Source of the DNA: Haemaphysalis longicornis | Lineage: Eukaryota > Arthropoda > Arachnida > Ixodida > Ixodidae | Assembly: GCA_013339765.2 (NCBI GenBank) | Contig: JABSTR010001244.1 | Coordinates: forward strand, 3,472,001-3,536,000 | DNA length: 64,000 bases | Direction: 5' to 3' | Shown here: positions 22,668 to 33,207 of the stretch, one piece after another | How the letters are laid out: each line of letters begins with the position of its first letter | Position numbering within the stretch: position 1 is the first letter of the stretch | Position numbers and translations under genes: made by a program | Notes under the pieces: generated by a model | Told to the model about the DNA's origin: nothing | Seen by the model: the letters and a program-made list of their open reading frames with translations, nothing else | Database searches by the model: none

Positions 22668-23848
22668 CAACCCATATTGCTTTCTCAGGCGGCCGAAAAT
22701 AATCTATCAGCAAAGTGTGACGACGTGCCAGACAAGCTCCAGTTGTGGTCGCAATTAAATAGAATAAAAGTTAATACAGCAAAAACAAAATCAATTATTT
22801 TCACAGAAATTTTGACACTGGCTTGGATACGCAGGTCACAAAATTGATTTAGTGTCCGACAAAAAATCCTTGGCGTCATTTTTTTCTACTCACCTTACTT
22901 GAGTGCTCATGTAGACAGCATATGTAAAAAAAAAAAAAAAAAAAACTTTCTGCCACGACTGGAGTTTGTGTCGCTGTTGAGCGCTGCTCCCTAGATACTG
23001 CGCGGTTTTTGCATCTCATATCAATTATTGAAGTTTAATTTGCTCTGCCCCAACGAAAACAAACATCATGAAAGTTTTACAATTGCAGAAAAAAAAAAGC
23101 ATCCGCTTAATCGCCATTGGGTCTTACTTATGCTCAACAGAAAATTTGTTTGCCATGTACATCATTGTTAAAGTTCACCATATGTATAATTATAGAATTT
23201 TGCGCTCCTTTTCGTTTTATTGCCCCCCCCCCCCCCCTCTATACAAAGACCTTGTCACTCGTATAGCTTCTTTGTGACCAAACGAAAACTTTGCTAGTAC
23301 CCGCAGTTCTGATTCCTGGTTCATCTCGCATTTCCGAACTAATTATAAGTTGCAATCACCACAGCACAATAGCCCATGCGTCTTAACAGCTATAATAAGC
23401 ACACGGCAAAGTTAGCCTCAGAAAACTGCGGCAGTATTTTGTGACCTTGCAAAAAAAATTTGTAATCATCTCAAAAGCTATGCACGTAATTTTTTTTTTC
23501 TTTTTTCTCATCAAATTGCAGATGTTTGCGGTGCTTGGTTGTTGATCCTTGTCTGTAATGTTCTGGTGTTCATTATTGATTTCGTTTAATTCACCCCACA
23601 ATACGAATCGTTTGGCCAAATATATGTTTGTTTAAAAGCGGTTTAAAAGATTTTCGTCATTGTTGTGAGTTTTTGTATATTAGATGTGTACATTTTCCTA
23701 TTCTGTAATGTCACGAGACTGCACAACGTGTTGATGTTTTCATTGACGTTGCTGCCATGTGACGGTTTGCTGGACTTCGTCAAGCTGCTACTGCGGCTTT
23801 TCGCTCAGCAGCCTAGCCAAAAATACTGGTGAAATAAAATGAATTGAA
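22668..23848 (+). mobile_element. 5'-truncated LINE fragment (CR1/L2/Jockey-like reverse transcriptase)
   Basis: A decayed C-terminal reverse transcriptase can be read in pieces. LQLWSQLNRIKVNTAKTKSI (about 22735-22800) matches the conserved N-x-x-K-T-K region after the catalytic domain, and KILGV follows. Near 23075-23210, LQKKKSIRLIA and IVKVHHMYNYRILRSF match the post-RT segment. Frames are broken by indels, including poly-A (22927) and poly-C (23223) runs. The 3' end reads GAAATAAAATGAATTGAA, a tail typical of such LINEs. The element is dead. Confidence 0.75.
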
Positions 23849-24030
23849 CATGGCGGATGGTTGCACAACTCTTGTGCCGGGGAGCTGTATACAGGAGCTC
23901 TGGCGGCGTCATCTGGCGGCGCCTTCTATCGGGATAACCGTACTGTCACCTTTGTTACATACGGGAAGGCGTCAGCCGAACCGGGCTCCGTCGCCTCCGG
24001 AACAATACCCTTCCGGTCGAGGTTACAGTA

Positions 24031-24071
24031 CTTTATTTATTTATTTAATATATTTATTTATTTATTTATTT
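24031..24071. repeat. (TTTA)n microsatellite inside the LTR
   Basis: TTTATTTATTTA units with one TATA interruption. Absent from the other LTR copies in the window, so it expanded or inserted after LTR insertion. Confidence 0.9.
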
Positions 24072-24400
24072 GAAGTGCTCACCAACAGCACGAGACTCGA
24101 GCAGAGCGACAGCATGGATTCGCTGCTGCAAAACGAATGCGAACTATCCACCGAGACGGCGGATTTGTACAGAATAGTCGTGACGGCTCCGCAGCTTTCG
24201 AAATGCTTTTGTGCCCACGGCCCGAAAATAGTAAAGACACACACAACACTCTCTTCAGAGTTTGTGAGGGGCCGGCAGTTGCGGCGCTCCCTGAGTCTGA
24301 GAGAGGGGAAAGAGGAGTTCTCGGCAGCGGCGTCCGCGTCCTTCAGGCAAGTTGCTGCGCGCCGCAATCGACAGTTGGGCTAGTTGGTGTTGATACATCG

Positions 24401-24486
24401 TTAAGTAGCGCTTGAAACAGGACGGCAGCAGATAGCGCCGTCGGGTGTGTCTTCTCTGCTGTCGTCTTGTTTCAAGCGCTACTTAA
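24401..24486. repeat. 86-bp TTAA-ended hairpin
   Basis: 24401-24432 (TTAAGTAGCGCTTGAAACAG and on) pairs with 24455-24486 with a few mismatches, around a 22-nt loop. Both ends are TTAA. It lies inside the antisense LTR and directly abuts the larger TTAA element, which used this hairpin's terminal TTAA as its target. Confidence 0.85.
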
Positions 24487-26088
24487 AGGGAAGGTGAAGC
24501 GGTTTTAGAATTAAAAGAAAAGTTGACTAGCAGCAAGTACACATTCAATAGTTACCGTGTACGAAACATTTTCGGAATACATGCAATAGAAGCGGCGCAA
24601 TGCGCAAACAAAAGTGGCCCGATGCCCCGCCCCCATCTCGCCGCGCCATGCCGGAAGACCGAAGAGCGCGGGCGAAAACCGGCTGAAAAACGTCATACCT
24701 GGACGTCCGGCCGGATCGGCCGCCTCTGCCATGCTCTTTTCGCCGTGTTGCCTTGTGAATGATACTTGCTGTTGTGATTGATAGCACTTATTTGTACAAC
24801 TTTCGTGTTCAAAAAGTATGCACGAACGCCAAACGAGGCATACGTTGCCGTATTCCTAAACAGGATAATGCCACGCCGGGACGTTTGGTGCACACGGAAG
24901 CGACAACCGAGATGGCTGTGCTTGATGAGAATATACTACACTACGTTAGATACTTTGTAAAACGCTCCAGTGCGTTTTTCTTATGTTTTTCTTCTCTATT
25001 TTTATGCGACGGACGTGAATGTTCAAATTAGATGCTAGATTTAGGACGGATGGTGAATACTGCTGTACTTTGGCCCGGGATGTTTCCGTTTCGTTCAGTT
25101 CCAGAACCAAAGTCACATTTGTTCAGGAAATATCTGCTTCGTTAAACGCGTTGGTTTTCTTTCCCTATGGGCTTAGAACAGTGTTCAAAAACCCAAGCCT
25201 ACAATGCTGCGGAGGCCCCAGTATGCTACAATGTTTTCAGAATAAATGCAACTCAAGCAGTAAGACGCCACTCATCGAAGTGCAGCCAGCGATCGCGGAT
25301 GCACCTTAGCGCCGCTGCCCAAAAAGCGCGCGCGCGTGCATGTGCGTCTGTGTATGGGGATGAGTAACGGGGCTGAGGTGGGCGACAACGAACAAAGGAA
25401 ATTCGGAAGCAGAGTCCGCTTGTTGGTTTATGCGTGTACCGGCAACATATGTCTCGCATATACGTTTACAGCGCATGTACGCTAGTTTTTCCCGCAGTGC
25501 ACGTACGTGCTTTTTGCTGGTAGATTGTTTATAAAACGCCGCTTAATCTTCGGCATAAATGGTTACGTATATAGTAACAAACAGTTCAGGCAGTACCTAA
25601 TATAAACATAAGGAATAGAAACCCCCTATGCTGGTTGCCTAATTCTTAAATATTTTTACGGAACCCTCTGGCCGACGCCACAGTCACTGTTTTGGGGTTC
25701 TCGGTCGTGTAAAGCAAATTTAAGCTCCAAGATACTTGAACCAACAGCACGGGAAGTTATAAAATAAACTTGCAGTCATGTGCGAACAATAAACTGCAAG
25801 CTAAATTGCCGAAAAGGCAAGCGCCGCTGCCGTGCGATAGTTCCCAATGCTTCCGACAACCCGCGCGGCCGAAGGGTGTCCTCCTTTGACGTCATGAAGG
25901 GCGCAACCAATCAGGGGTGTCAAAAGACGAAAAGCGCGCGTCTTTCAAACGGGACCGCGCGTTTTGCAAAATAAATGCTGGTTGGACTCATGTGCGATAA
26001 AGTCAATGTGATATTCGGATTCAGCGCGCAAGAAACTATATAAACGTGCCTCTAACTCAGTTTTTTTGGAAAGCGCTTCAGCTTCCCT
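24487..26088. mobile_element. TTAA-flanked MITE (piggyBac-like), 1.6 kb
   Basis: Starts AGGGAAGGTGAAGCG and ends with the inverted copy CGCTTCAGCTTCCCT (14 of 15 match). TTAA lies at 24483-24486 and 26089-26092. No transposase frame was found. Near the right end, CTATATAAAC (about 26036) is a TATA-like string. It splits the LTR at 23953-26241. Confidence 0.82.
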
Positions 26089-26245
26089 TTAACGAAGCCG
26101 CATCTACAGCTGCCGAAGTTTCAATCACGCCGACAGCGAAGCGCCGAGGCGGAAAGCGCACGTCTTTGCAACAAAGCACAGGAGCACTGTGCGAAGCTTG
26201 CAGTACGCGCGAACAGAATAGTGGCGCGATGAATCGTAACACCTT

Positions 26246-28867
26246 GCATAGCACGGCACGCGCATGCGTACACGACGTGTGGAATTTAAGACCGGGGCAG
26301 GTCCTACTATCGCTTGCAAACTTCGGCTTGCGTCCTAGCTGCTGGGTCGCTCTCATCTGTTCTCATTGGTGTTGAAATCCCCGGGAACAGACCTTGTGCT
26401 GCAGCAGCGAATGCTTGGGAACGAACAGTCCCATTTGCGCATTTTGTCGGCCCTTTATGCGGCCGGGTTTCACAGTGTAACAGGCATAATATGGCGCAAC
26501 GGCCTACTACGCATATATTGACCCCGAATGCACGAGAGTATTGCGTCGAACGTTGTCAATTATTGGCGATCATTCAGTAATATGTTGTCTTGAAGCGAAC
26601 CTATAGACTGTATGAGAATGTGCTGTCGTTCACCTCTGGCCCTTTCGAACTGCCAATTTTTAAAGAGGTTCCTGGATTCTGCTTGGAAATAAACTTGAGA
26701 TAACGGAGGAGGCGCCTCGCCACGAGTTGCCAATGCCTCACGCCAAACCACAAGTTGAGAATATTCCGCACAGGTCGCGCTTCTTTCATACGACGTCTTC
26801 GGAACAGGACTCTGACTTCGTTGGGTGCGGCACTGAGTTGCTCTCCATGCAATCTAGAGGGAACTTCGGACAATTTGGGTAAAGTGATTTTGTTATAATG
26901 AGGGCTTGTATATTATATTCACCGATGCGACTTTTGCCCTGAGAGAGGAGCCCCTTCTGGGATTTGGCGGGTGAATGCATTGTGACCGTCTGCCATGCTT
27001 GCGACTATAGCGTGCTTTGCGCCTACAGGGTGCTCTTGGGCAACGAAGGTAGTTCGTCATCACGTGCGGAGTCGCGTACGATTTGCGCCTTTCGGTTGCG
27101 AGTCGAAAATGACGGCAAGAGAAGTTCCTGTAGTCTGTTGTGTTTTCACGTGTCGTGCTGTCGTCTTGTCGTTTTCTTGTCCTGTCGTGATTGTGATTCT
27201 CTGTCGTGTGTCGTATTCTTGTCCTGATTTTGATGTTCCGTCGTGCCAAATTCCTGTCTTGTCGTGATCCTGATGTTCCATCAGTAGTTGCACATGGTTT
27301 GAATGTTATTGCCCATTGTGAAGAGTAGCGTAAATGACAGTTCTGTTGTGACGACAGGATTGTTTGTCGTTACGACAGAAATGTGTGTCGTAACAACAGA
27401 TGACTTTGTCGTAACAAGACTTCTGTTGTCACGACGAAGTTTTTTGTCGTACGACGAGAATTCTCGTTAGGTTTTTGCGGTATTCCTGTTGTGATGTTAG
27501 ACTTGGTGAGAGCTGAGCAGAGCAGATGTGTCTCTCTTGCTCGCTTCGTTGTTTCCCACTTCGCGCACACAGGAGACACCGGTTCTCTGTCATGGGTAGC
27601 CGCCCAGATCGGCGGGGTGTAATTGACAGCTTCTCTTAAACATATTCAGGCCACGCTGACTCTCCACGGGACGCGACTGGCAGTGAGTACTTTCCGCGTC
27701 TGCTTGTCTGCACGGGAGCCTGGCGGTGCGAGCGTCTTTTTTTTTTTCTTCCCCGCTCTCTCTCTCAGAGCCTGTCAGAGGTGACGGGCTGGGAGCCGGT
27801 AGGAACCGGTGCATCGCTTCCTCGCAACGTCTTCCAGCGCGAGGGCCTCGACGACTCCCGCATCGACCTGGCTGCTAAGCGACAGCGTTCGAAGGAAGGA
27901 GAGAGAAACGAGTAACGCGCGCCCTTCACCAACAGCTACCCGGCTGTGTTGATAGTTTCTTTGACCCGCCGTAATTCGGGTTCCGTTGACGCACGCCGAT
28001 CGAAGCGGCCGATGATCGTCGAGGAGGGAGCGAGGGTCCATTCAATAATTTCAGCTCACGTTGCAGGACTGGCGTAAGGGGGGTGCGATTGGGCCTGTTA
28101 GGACAAACAGCTCTGGGAGGACAGCGGCGTTACTTCTCTTCGGATCCGCGGGCGGCGACTGCCGTGTATCTTTCCCGTACCGACGTCGGGCTGGCGTCGT
28201 GGGAGAGATTCGCTCTTAGGTCACGTTTTCCCGACGAACAGCGAGTGAGGCGCGTCCGTCGAGCGCAACACCTCGAGGGGGCCAGCCGAGCGGTCTCGCG
28301 CAGTAAGCGTCTTCTCGGCCCATCAGAGCGCGCCTTTGCCGTCGTGCTGTGCCGTTTTGCTTCTCTCTCGCAGCAGCGGCAGTTCAGGCCATGTGCACCG
28401 ACCCCGTCGGTGGCATACCTCGAAGCTGAGGAAAGAGACCGTGTTGCGTCATGGCACGTCTCGAGACGTGTCCAACGAGATTGTGGGCTTCTTTATTCTA
28501 GTTCATTTATGCGCTTCGATTTGTGGTTCTCTTGTACTCAATTAAGCTCGCGGGTTACCATCTTTTTAGATATGAAGCTCTGAGCGTGACTTCTCGCCGG
28601 CAGTTATTCGAGAGCGCACTCCGGCTTCATAGGCATATATACCCTTGGGGAAGAGGGAACCACGCAGGTGTGACGTGGAAGCTACGAACGAGAGACTGAG
28701 AGGTGCAGTAGACAAGGGCTGTCTTCTTTTTTTCCAGAAAAATTGGTGCCCTTCCACTGTGAAGAAGGATGACCCGTGAAGCAAGACGCAGTCCAAAGAG
28801 TGCACGAAAGAAAACACGTTTGTTCGTAATTTGCGATTGAGCATACTTACTAGCCAATCAGCTTAAT
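26246..28867. other. unassigned region
   Basis: No gene supported. It includes the TGTCGT-rich stretch at 27130-27466, described separately. From about 27600 to 28560 it is GC-rich, with a 166-codon forward frame (28083-28583) of unconvincing composition. Confidence 0.4.
27344..27457. repeat. 21-bp periodic array of TGTCGT/ACGACA dyads
   Basis: TGTYGT starts at 27344, 27365, 27386 and 27407, exactly 21 bp apart. After a 4-bp loss it resumes at 27424 and 27445, again 21 apart. Most units continue as the inverted half (for example TGTCGTTACGACA at 27365). Further TGTCGT hexamers without fixed phase fill 27130-27290. It may be a degenerate minisatellite or a cluster of protein-binding dyads. 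Confidence 0.8.
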
Positions 28868-29882
28868 GAAGCTTGGAAGGACCCGAGCTTCATTCTCGCG
28901 AAGAAACATATGGAGCTGTCTGTTTTACTGCCGCGTCGCTTGTGTCTTACTGTTTGTGTAACACACCAACCCAATCTGCCCTACCACTGAGAGGACACCG
29001 GACATGTCGCATTAAGCCGTTTGACGTCCACGTTTAAACCTCCCGTCACCACAACGGACATGTCACCAGTGAGGGCATGAAACCTATAGCTTCGTGTTTA
29101 CGCCCCCCTCCCCTTTCTGCCAACCCGTGCACGCCGGCAACCGGTTATGTGCGCGTGCTTAGATGTGAAAGAAACCGTCGAAAATGTCGCTCTAAAAGCC
29201 CTTTAAGCTGAACAAGTAATATTGCCCCATGTCGCCGTTCCAAGCAGCACGTTGCCGTTCATCCGGGAGGGATTTGCAGCTACTCGACAAGCTTGAGAAC
29301 GTAATTGCGGCGGGAGCGGCTTTCTATTGTTTTCGCACCTATTCGCGCTTTTGTTCAGGCCGACGCTTCTTTAATTCCCGCTCTTCCTTCAAGCGAACGA
29401 CATGCGTCCGTCCCGTAGCGAGTTAAAGCTAGAAGGTCTCGAACTTTATTCTAGCGGACAAACATGTGGCTGTCTGTTTCCCTCCCCGTCGTAGGCATTT
29501 TACTGTCCGTGTAATATAACCCAGACCGAAAGCACTCGATTACGGAGAACATCTGACAACGCATTTTGCCACGACCACGACCCAGCACAACGGGTATTAG
29601 CGGTATCGGCATGGAGCCCAGCTGTGTGTGCACGCCCAACTTCTCCCCTGCACGCATAAACCGGCAACCTGTGATGGGCGCGTACTTAGGCGTGAAATAC
29701 ACCGGCGAAAATGTCGTTCGGAAAGCCTTTCAAGTTGAAGAATTATGGTATCACTCCGGCGTTCCAACCGGGCAAGTGGCTCTTCAATTCACAACTACTC
29801 GGCGAGGTGGAATTTGAGGCGGCCACGGAGGCAGCTGCTTTCGGTCATTTTTACTCCCATTCGCGCTTCTGTGTGTTCTCCG
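28868..29882 (+). repeat. two diverged tandem copies of a sequence of about 0.5 kb
   Basis: Copy A is about 28868-29411 and copy B about 29426-29882. Paired landmarks are AAGCTTGGAAGG/AAAGCTAGAAGG, CATATGGAGCTGTCTGTTT/CATGTGGCTGTCTGTTT, GTCGAAAATGTCGCTC/GGCGAAAATGTCGTTC and TATTCGCGCTTTTGT/CATTCGCGCTTCTGT. Divergence is substantial, so the duplication is old. No protein is conserved between copies. Confidence 0.75.
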
Positions 29883-29984
29883 CAATTATGTGATAACGGC
29901 GCTACCGCCGTTGTCAGCCGATAGCGCAACCTGTGAAACAGGTATCGGTGGTGGCGAGGGGAATGGCAGTTTTGATAGAGCGGT

Positions 29985-30090
29985 CGGCGGTGGTGAGGAG
30001 GAGCCCCGGAGCGGCACCGAGTAAATCGGCTTCACCGGAATGAAAACCTGGGGGGGGGGGGGGTGGCTAGGCATATACTGCTTCGCAGTA
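29985..30090 (-). repeat. dispersed repeat, copy 2 of the CTGCGAAGC family
   Basis: Reverse complement of the 20095-20205 copy: GCGGCACCGAGTAAATCGGC, then TTCACCGGAATGAAAACC, a poly-G run (30048-30063), and GCATATACTGCTTCGCAGTA. Confidence 0.7.
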
Positions 30091-31765
30091 ATAACGGCTC
30101 AAGTGAGAAAACAGACAATAAAGGAATTTGGGAAGGAAGAGAATAAAGTGTCCACATAGAGATAGATATGTGCAGCGTCGCGCCGGATGGAGCGCTGACG
30201 TGAGCTGTCGTTACCACTGCGTCCCTTCTCCGCTGCATTCCTCGCGGGTCGTCTCCTTGCATCTGTTCCCGCTCTTCCTTTTCGCTCGTTCCCTCTTCAC
30301 CTGGCTCGAGGGTCCGCGCCCGTTCTCTTGTTCTCGCTGCGAATCGTTCTGGTCCCGTGTTTCCCGGCGCCCCTTTCCTTGTGTTCCGTGAGTCGGCCTG
30401 TGTGAACTTAATGCGGGCCCGTTTGGGTCGCCCTCCCCGGTCGTTACAAGCTCGTCTCGTGCCCCCCTTCCTTATTTGCCAGAAGTAATTCGATTATTTG
30501 GCGGAGTGCGCGCTTTCCAGCGGCGAGCTGCACGGCAGACTGGAGAGGACGGAGTGGAGGGGGGTGAGGGGGGGGGGGCGAATTACTCCCCCGCCGAGGG
30601 GACGTACGCGTTATATAATAATAAAAGTGGAAGGCCGCAGGGCACCCCCTGTGAGTGCTCCTCTCTCCCCGGCTGCGCACGCGGTTCGCTCGGAAACGAC
30701 AAAAACCTCTCAGCGGCCCTTTATGCGTCCGCGCTTTGTGCCTGTGCGAGGTTCTGCTGCTGCTGCCCGGGGCATCTGTAATTCGATTGCACGGAGGACT
30801 GCCCCCCCCCCCCCCCCTCGATGGCTCTGTCTTCCCGAGTGCCGTGTCGCTGCCGGTGCGTATTGCTTTCTCCCGCGATGGATACATCCGCCCTTGCAAG
30901 TCCTCCGGAGGGAAGCCGCCACCCCTGCTCGTGTTTCCATGGTGGAATTTACTTTTCTCGCGGTAATTTGTTTCATGCGCTCGTTTCGGGGCCATCGCAA
31001 ACTTCTCCCCGTTTCTCTCGCGCTCACCGCCTTTTTTTCCGCCGCCTGTCGATGGGGGTCGTCGTGTTGACCCTATAAACCCATTTGCGGCCGCCGGCGT
31101 GGGCCGAACTCGGTTCCGTCGACGCCGAGGAAATGAGGCTCCGCACGCTCGTAGCAGGCAGGAGGAGCGTGCTCGGGAGAACACGGTCGCCGGCGCCGAC
31201 ACTACATCGTGAGCTCGCATCCGTGGTGTACGGTCCACGCGAGGTCAGCTGCATTAGGGGGTCGTTGAGTCGCGCGCGGGGAAGGGGCCAGCATCGGAGG
31301 GGTATCGCGATACAAGACGTCATTTCAACCACGCGAGTGACGCCACAAGCAAGGTGCGACGTTGGAATGAATGTTTAACTTGCGTAGAGATGTTTCGCGG
31401 GTTGGAGAATCGTGCATGTTTGCATTATCAGTGGCGCGAGTGGTAGACGCCAAGAAAGAATACTTGGTGACAGCATTGTAACCCCTGGTGCTGCTCCACC
31501 GTTTTGAGCTCAATGTGGGGCCATTCTGTGCTTTCGCATTAGTAAGCACTAGAATGGAATTTCGCGCTAGTGCCTATGCGAGCAGCACGGTGCCACTTGG
31601 GAACATTCGCCAAGGCCCGGCTTCGTTGTTATAGTTCCACTTGAAGGTTTTAGCTAGCCGAAGACTTTAATGGGAATCGGGGGATAGCTGCCGTCATGGG
31701 CCATTTGCCCTGTGGGACGTTAGGTTTACGTCGCAGTAAAGTTGTGAATTGGCCCTTTTTCACTG
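30091..31765. other. GC-rich unassigned region
   Basis: Overlapping open frames on both strands, the longest minus 30444-31238 at 264 codons. They have low-complexity Arg/Pro/Ser composition and no domain. TTATATAATAATA near 30611 and CTATAAACC near 31072 are TATA-like but unsupported. A poly-C run lies at 30802-30816. Confidence 0.35.
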
Positions 31766-32392
31766 TTATTGCCCTTCCCCTTGGGCGGGTGAATTGTAGA
31801 CGTCGCAGCCGAATGGAACTACTTCATCAATGGGACGGACGTGAGCTTGCGCTGCTGTCATTGTAATTTGAGTGGCTAGCCCAGCGTTCACACTAACGGT
31901 CACCCTAAAGTTAACGTTCACCCACATGGCGCGCCAAGCAAACGTCACACTCATTGTACGTCCAGCTGCGGTTTCCGGCGAATGACGCCAGACCTCCTAA
32001 CGGAACGCGGTAGGGCCAAGCTTGAATCGGCCGTGAGCATCTGACAGCTGCTGCAGTGGCCACTGGACGATGAAGGTTTTCGGGCTACATGTAGCCATTG
32101 TGAGTTTTGGGGTGAAAGATCCAGGGCGAACGGGGACCGTCGCCATCGTTGGCGTCACCACGAGTGGGGCCAAAATGGCCGCTGCTGTGAGAATACGTTT
32201 GGGTTTGTCTGGGATTTGAGCCTGCAGGTCCTCCGCAGCTGGAGCCGAGTGCGTAACCACTTCGGTGACCCTGCGGGAAGGAGTTCTAACAAGGGTTGTG
32301 GCCTGCTGGTGCGTGTCAGTTGGTGCATGATTGATTGATGATAGATAGTAGTGATCGGTGAGCTTCGAGTAAGGGGGATTGAGAGGAAACAA
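31766..32392 (-). pseudogene. unrecognised 209-codon frame with one internal stop
   Basis: On the minus strand, 32392-32000 and 31996-31766 are in the same frame, separated only by one TAG (31997-31999). After the stop come 14 codons and then MSVTFAWRAMWVNVNF. The composition is balanced rather than low-complexity: Val/Thr-rich alternating stretches in the C-terminal part and one Cys (FGCDVYN). It could be a degenerate exon or gene fragment. I do not recognise a family. The N-terminal ATG is arbitrary. Confidence 0.25.
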
Positions 32393-32399
32393 GTTGCAT

Positions 32400-33177
32400 T
32401 AATGACTAGCGATTGATATCAGTAACATTGGATTAGAGTTGATTAAGGTGAACTAAGGTAGGAAATTGGCGGGATTAACGTAGGTGTAGGTAGAAAAGCT
32501 GGGTTCAGATGGAATGAGGAGGGTGAAATGGCGCAGCTACTTTGCCGAGGGGTTGACGCCGCTTTTTTCGCCAAATGAGCCAAGTGGGGCTGAGGCATCA
32601 AAGAGAGGCTACATCTGTTGTGTCTGCTGTGTAGTGTTATCTGCTGACTCTAGCCTTTTCCTTGTCTAAGTCGCCGGCCAATGACGGAGCGCAACTTTAT
32701 GCAGCGCAAGAGTACTACGGTATGCATTTCTTCGCAGGTGTACGTATGCACCGGTATGCCGACATTTCTTCGCATGTCGAAGATTCTCAGGTGGGCTAAC
32801 CTAATGCGGAGCCTGCGTTGACAGCGCCGGCGTGTCTGGGTCCAATTAGAGCTCGGTATCAATTGCTCGAAATCGATTAGTGTGGTAATCTGAATCACTA
32901 AAATTATCCCGTGGTTTGTCATAGCCCATCAGCTCCTTCAGAGCGTGAAATATTAGAATTCGGATGTTTCGTTTGTAGCCGTTGAAATTAGGAAATAAAC
33001 AAATGTCGCAATAAATGCCACTGTTTCGGTTCATTCGAAGCTGCATTAAGCGGAAATTTCGAGCTTGGTGACATACCTTCGTGCTTCGAGCTAACGAGGA
33101 AGAAGGTCCGCGAGCGCACGCCGCGCCTGCACTTTCCCAGCAGGCCATTCTGTGAGCGGCTTCTCCAGGACGTTTTC
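32400..33177. other. upstream region of the M13-like gene
   Basis: Nothing definite seen. The sequence before the coding region has no clear TATA box. The last 150 bp is richer in CpG. Confidence 0.35.
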
Positions 33178-33207
33178 TTGCGTTTCGGTCGATTCTCGTC
33201 GTCGACC

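Larger units (their letters stand above)
23953..26241 (-). mobile_element. solo LTR (antisense) with two nested insertions, CCTT target duplication
   Basis: Read on the minus strand, it begins TGTTACGATTC at 26241 and ends CCCGTATGTAACA at 23953. CCTT sits on both sides (23949-23952 and 26242-26245). Landmarks shared with the LTRs at 8504 and 42001 lie on both sides of the nested DNA: TTCGCGCGTACTGCAAG on the 26-kb side, and AGGACGCGGACGCCGC and GCAGCGAATCCATGCTGTCG on the 24-kb side. Inside it are a 32-bp-arm hairpin (24401-24486), the TTAA element (24487-26088) and an A/T tetranucleotide repeat (24031-24071). The matching flanks show the whole 2.3 kb is one LTR plus later insertions. Confidence 0.85.

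Noticed and set aside
26030..26045. TATA box (CTATATAAAC) of a host gene
   Set aside because: It lies inside the TTAA element close to its end and no downstream coding sequence follows.
30444..31238. 264-codon minus-strand frame as a gene
   Set aside because: Low-complexity Arg/Gly/Pro/Ser protein overlapped by equally long plus-strand frames; runs of C and G produce the open frame.
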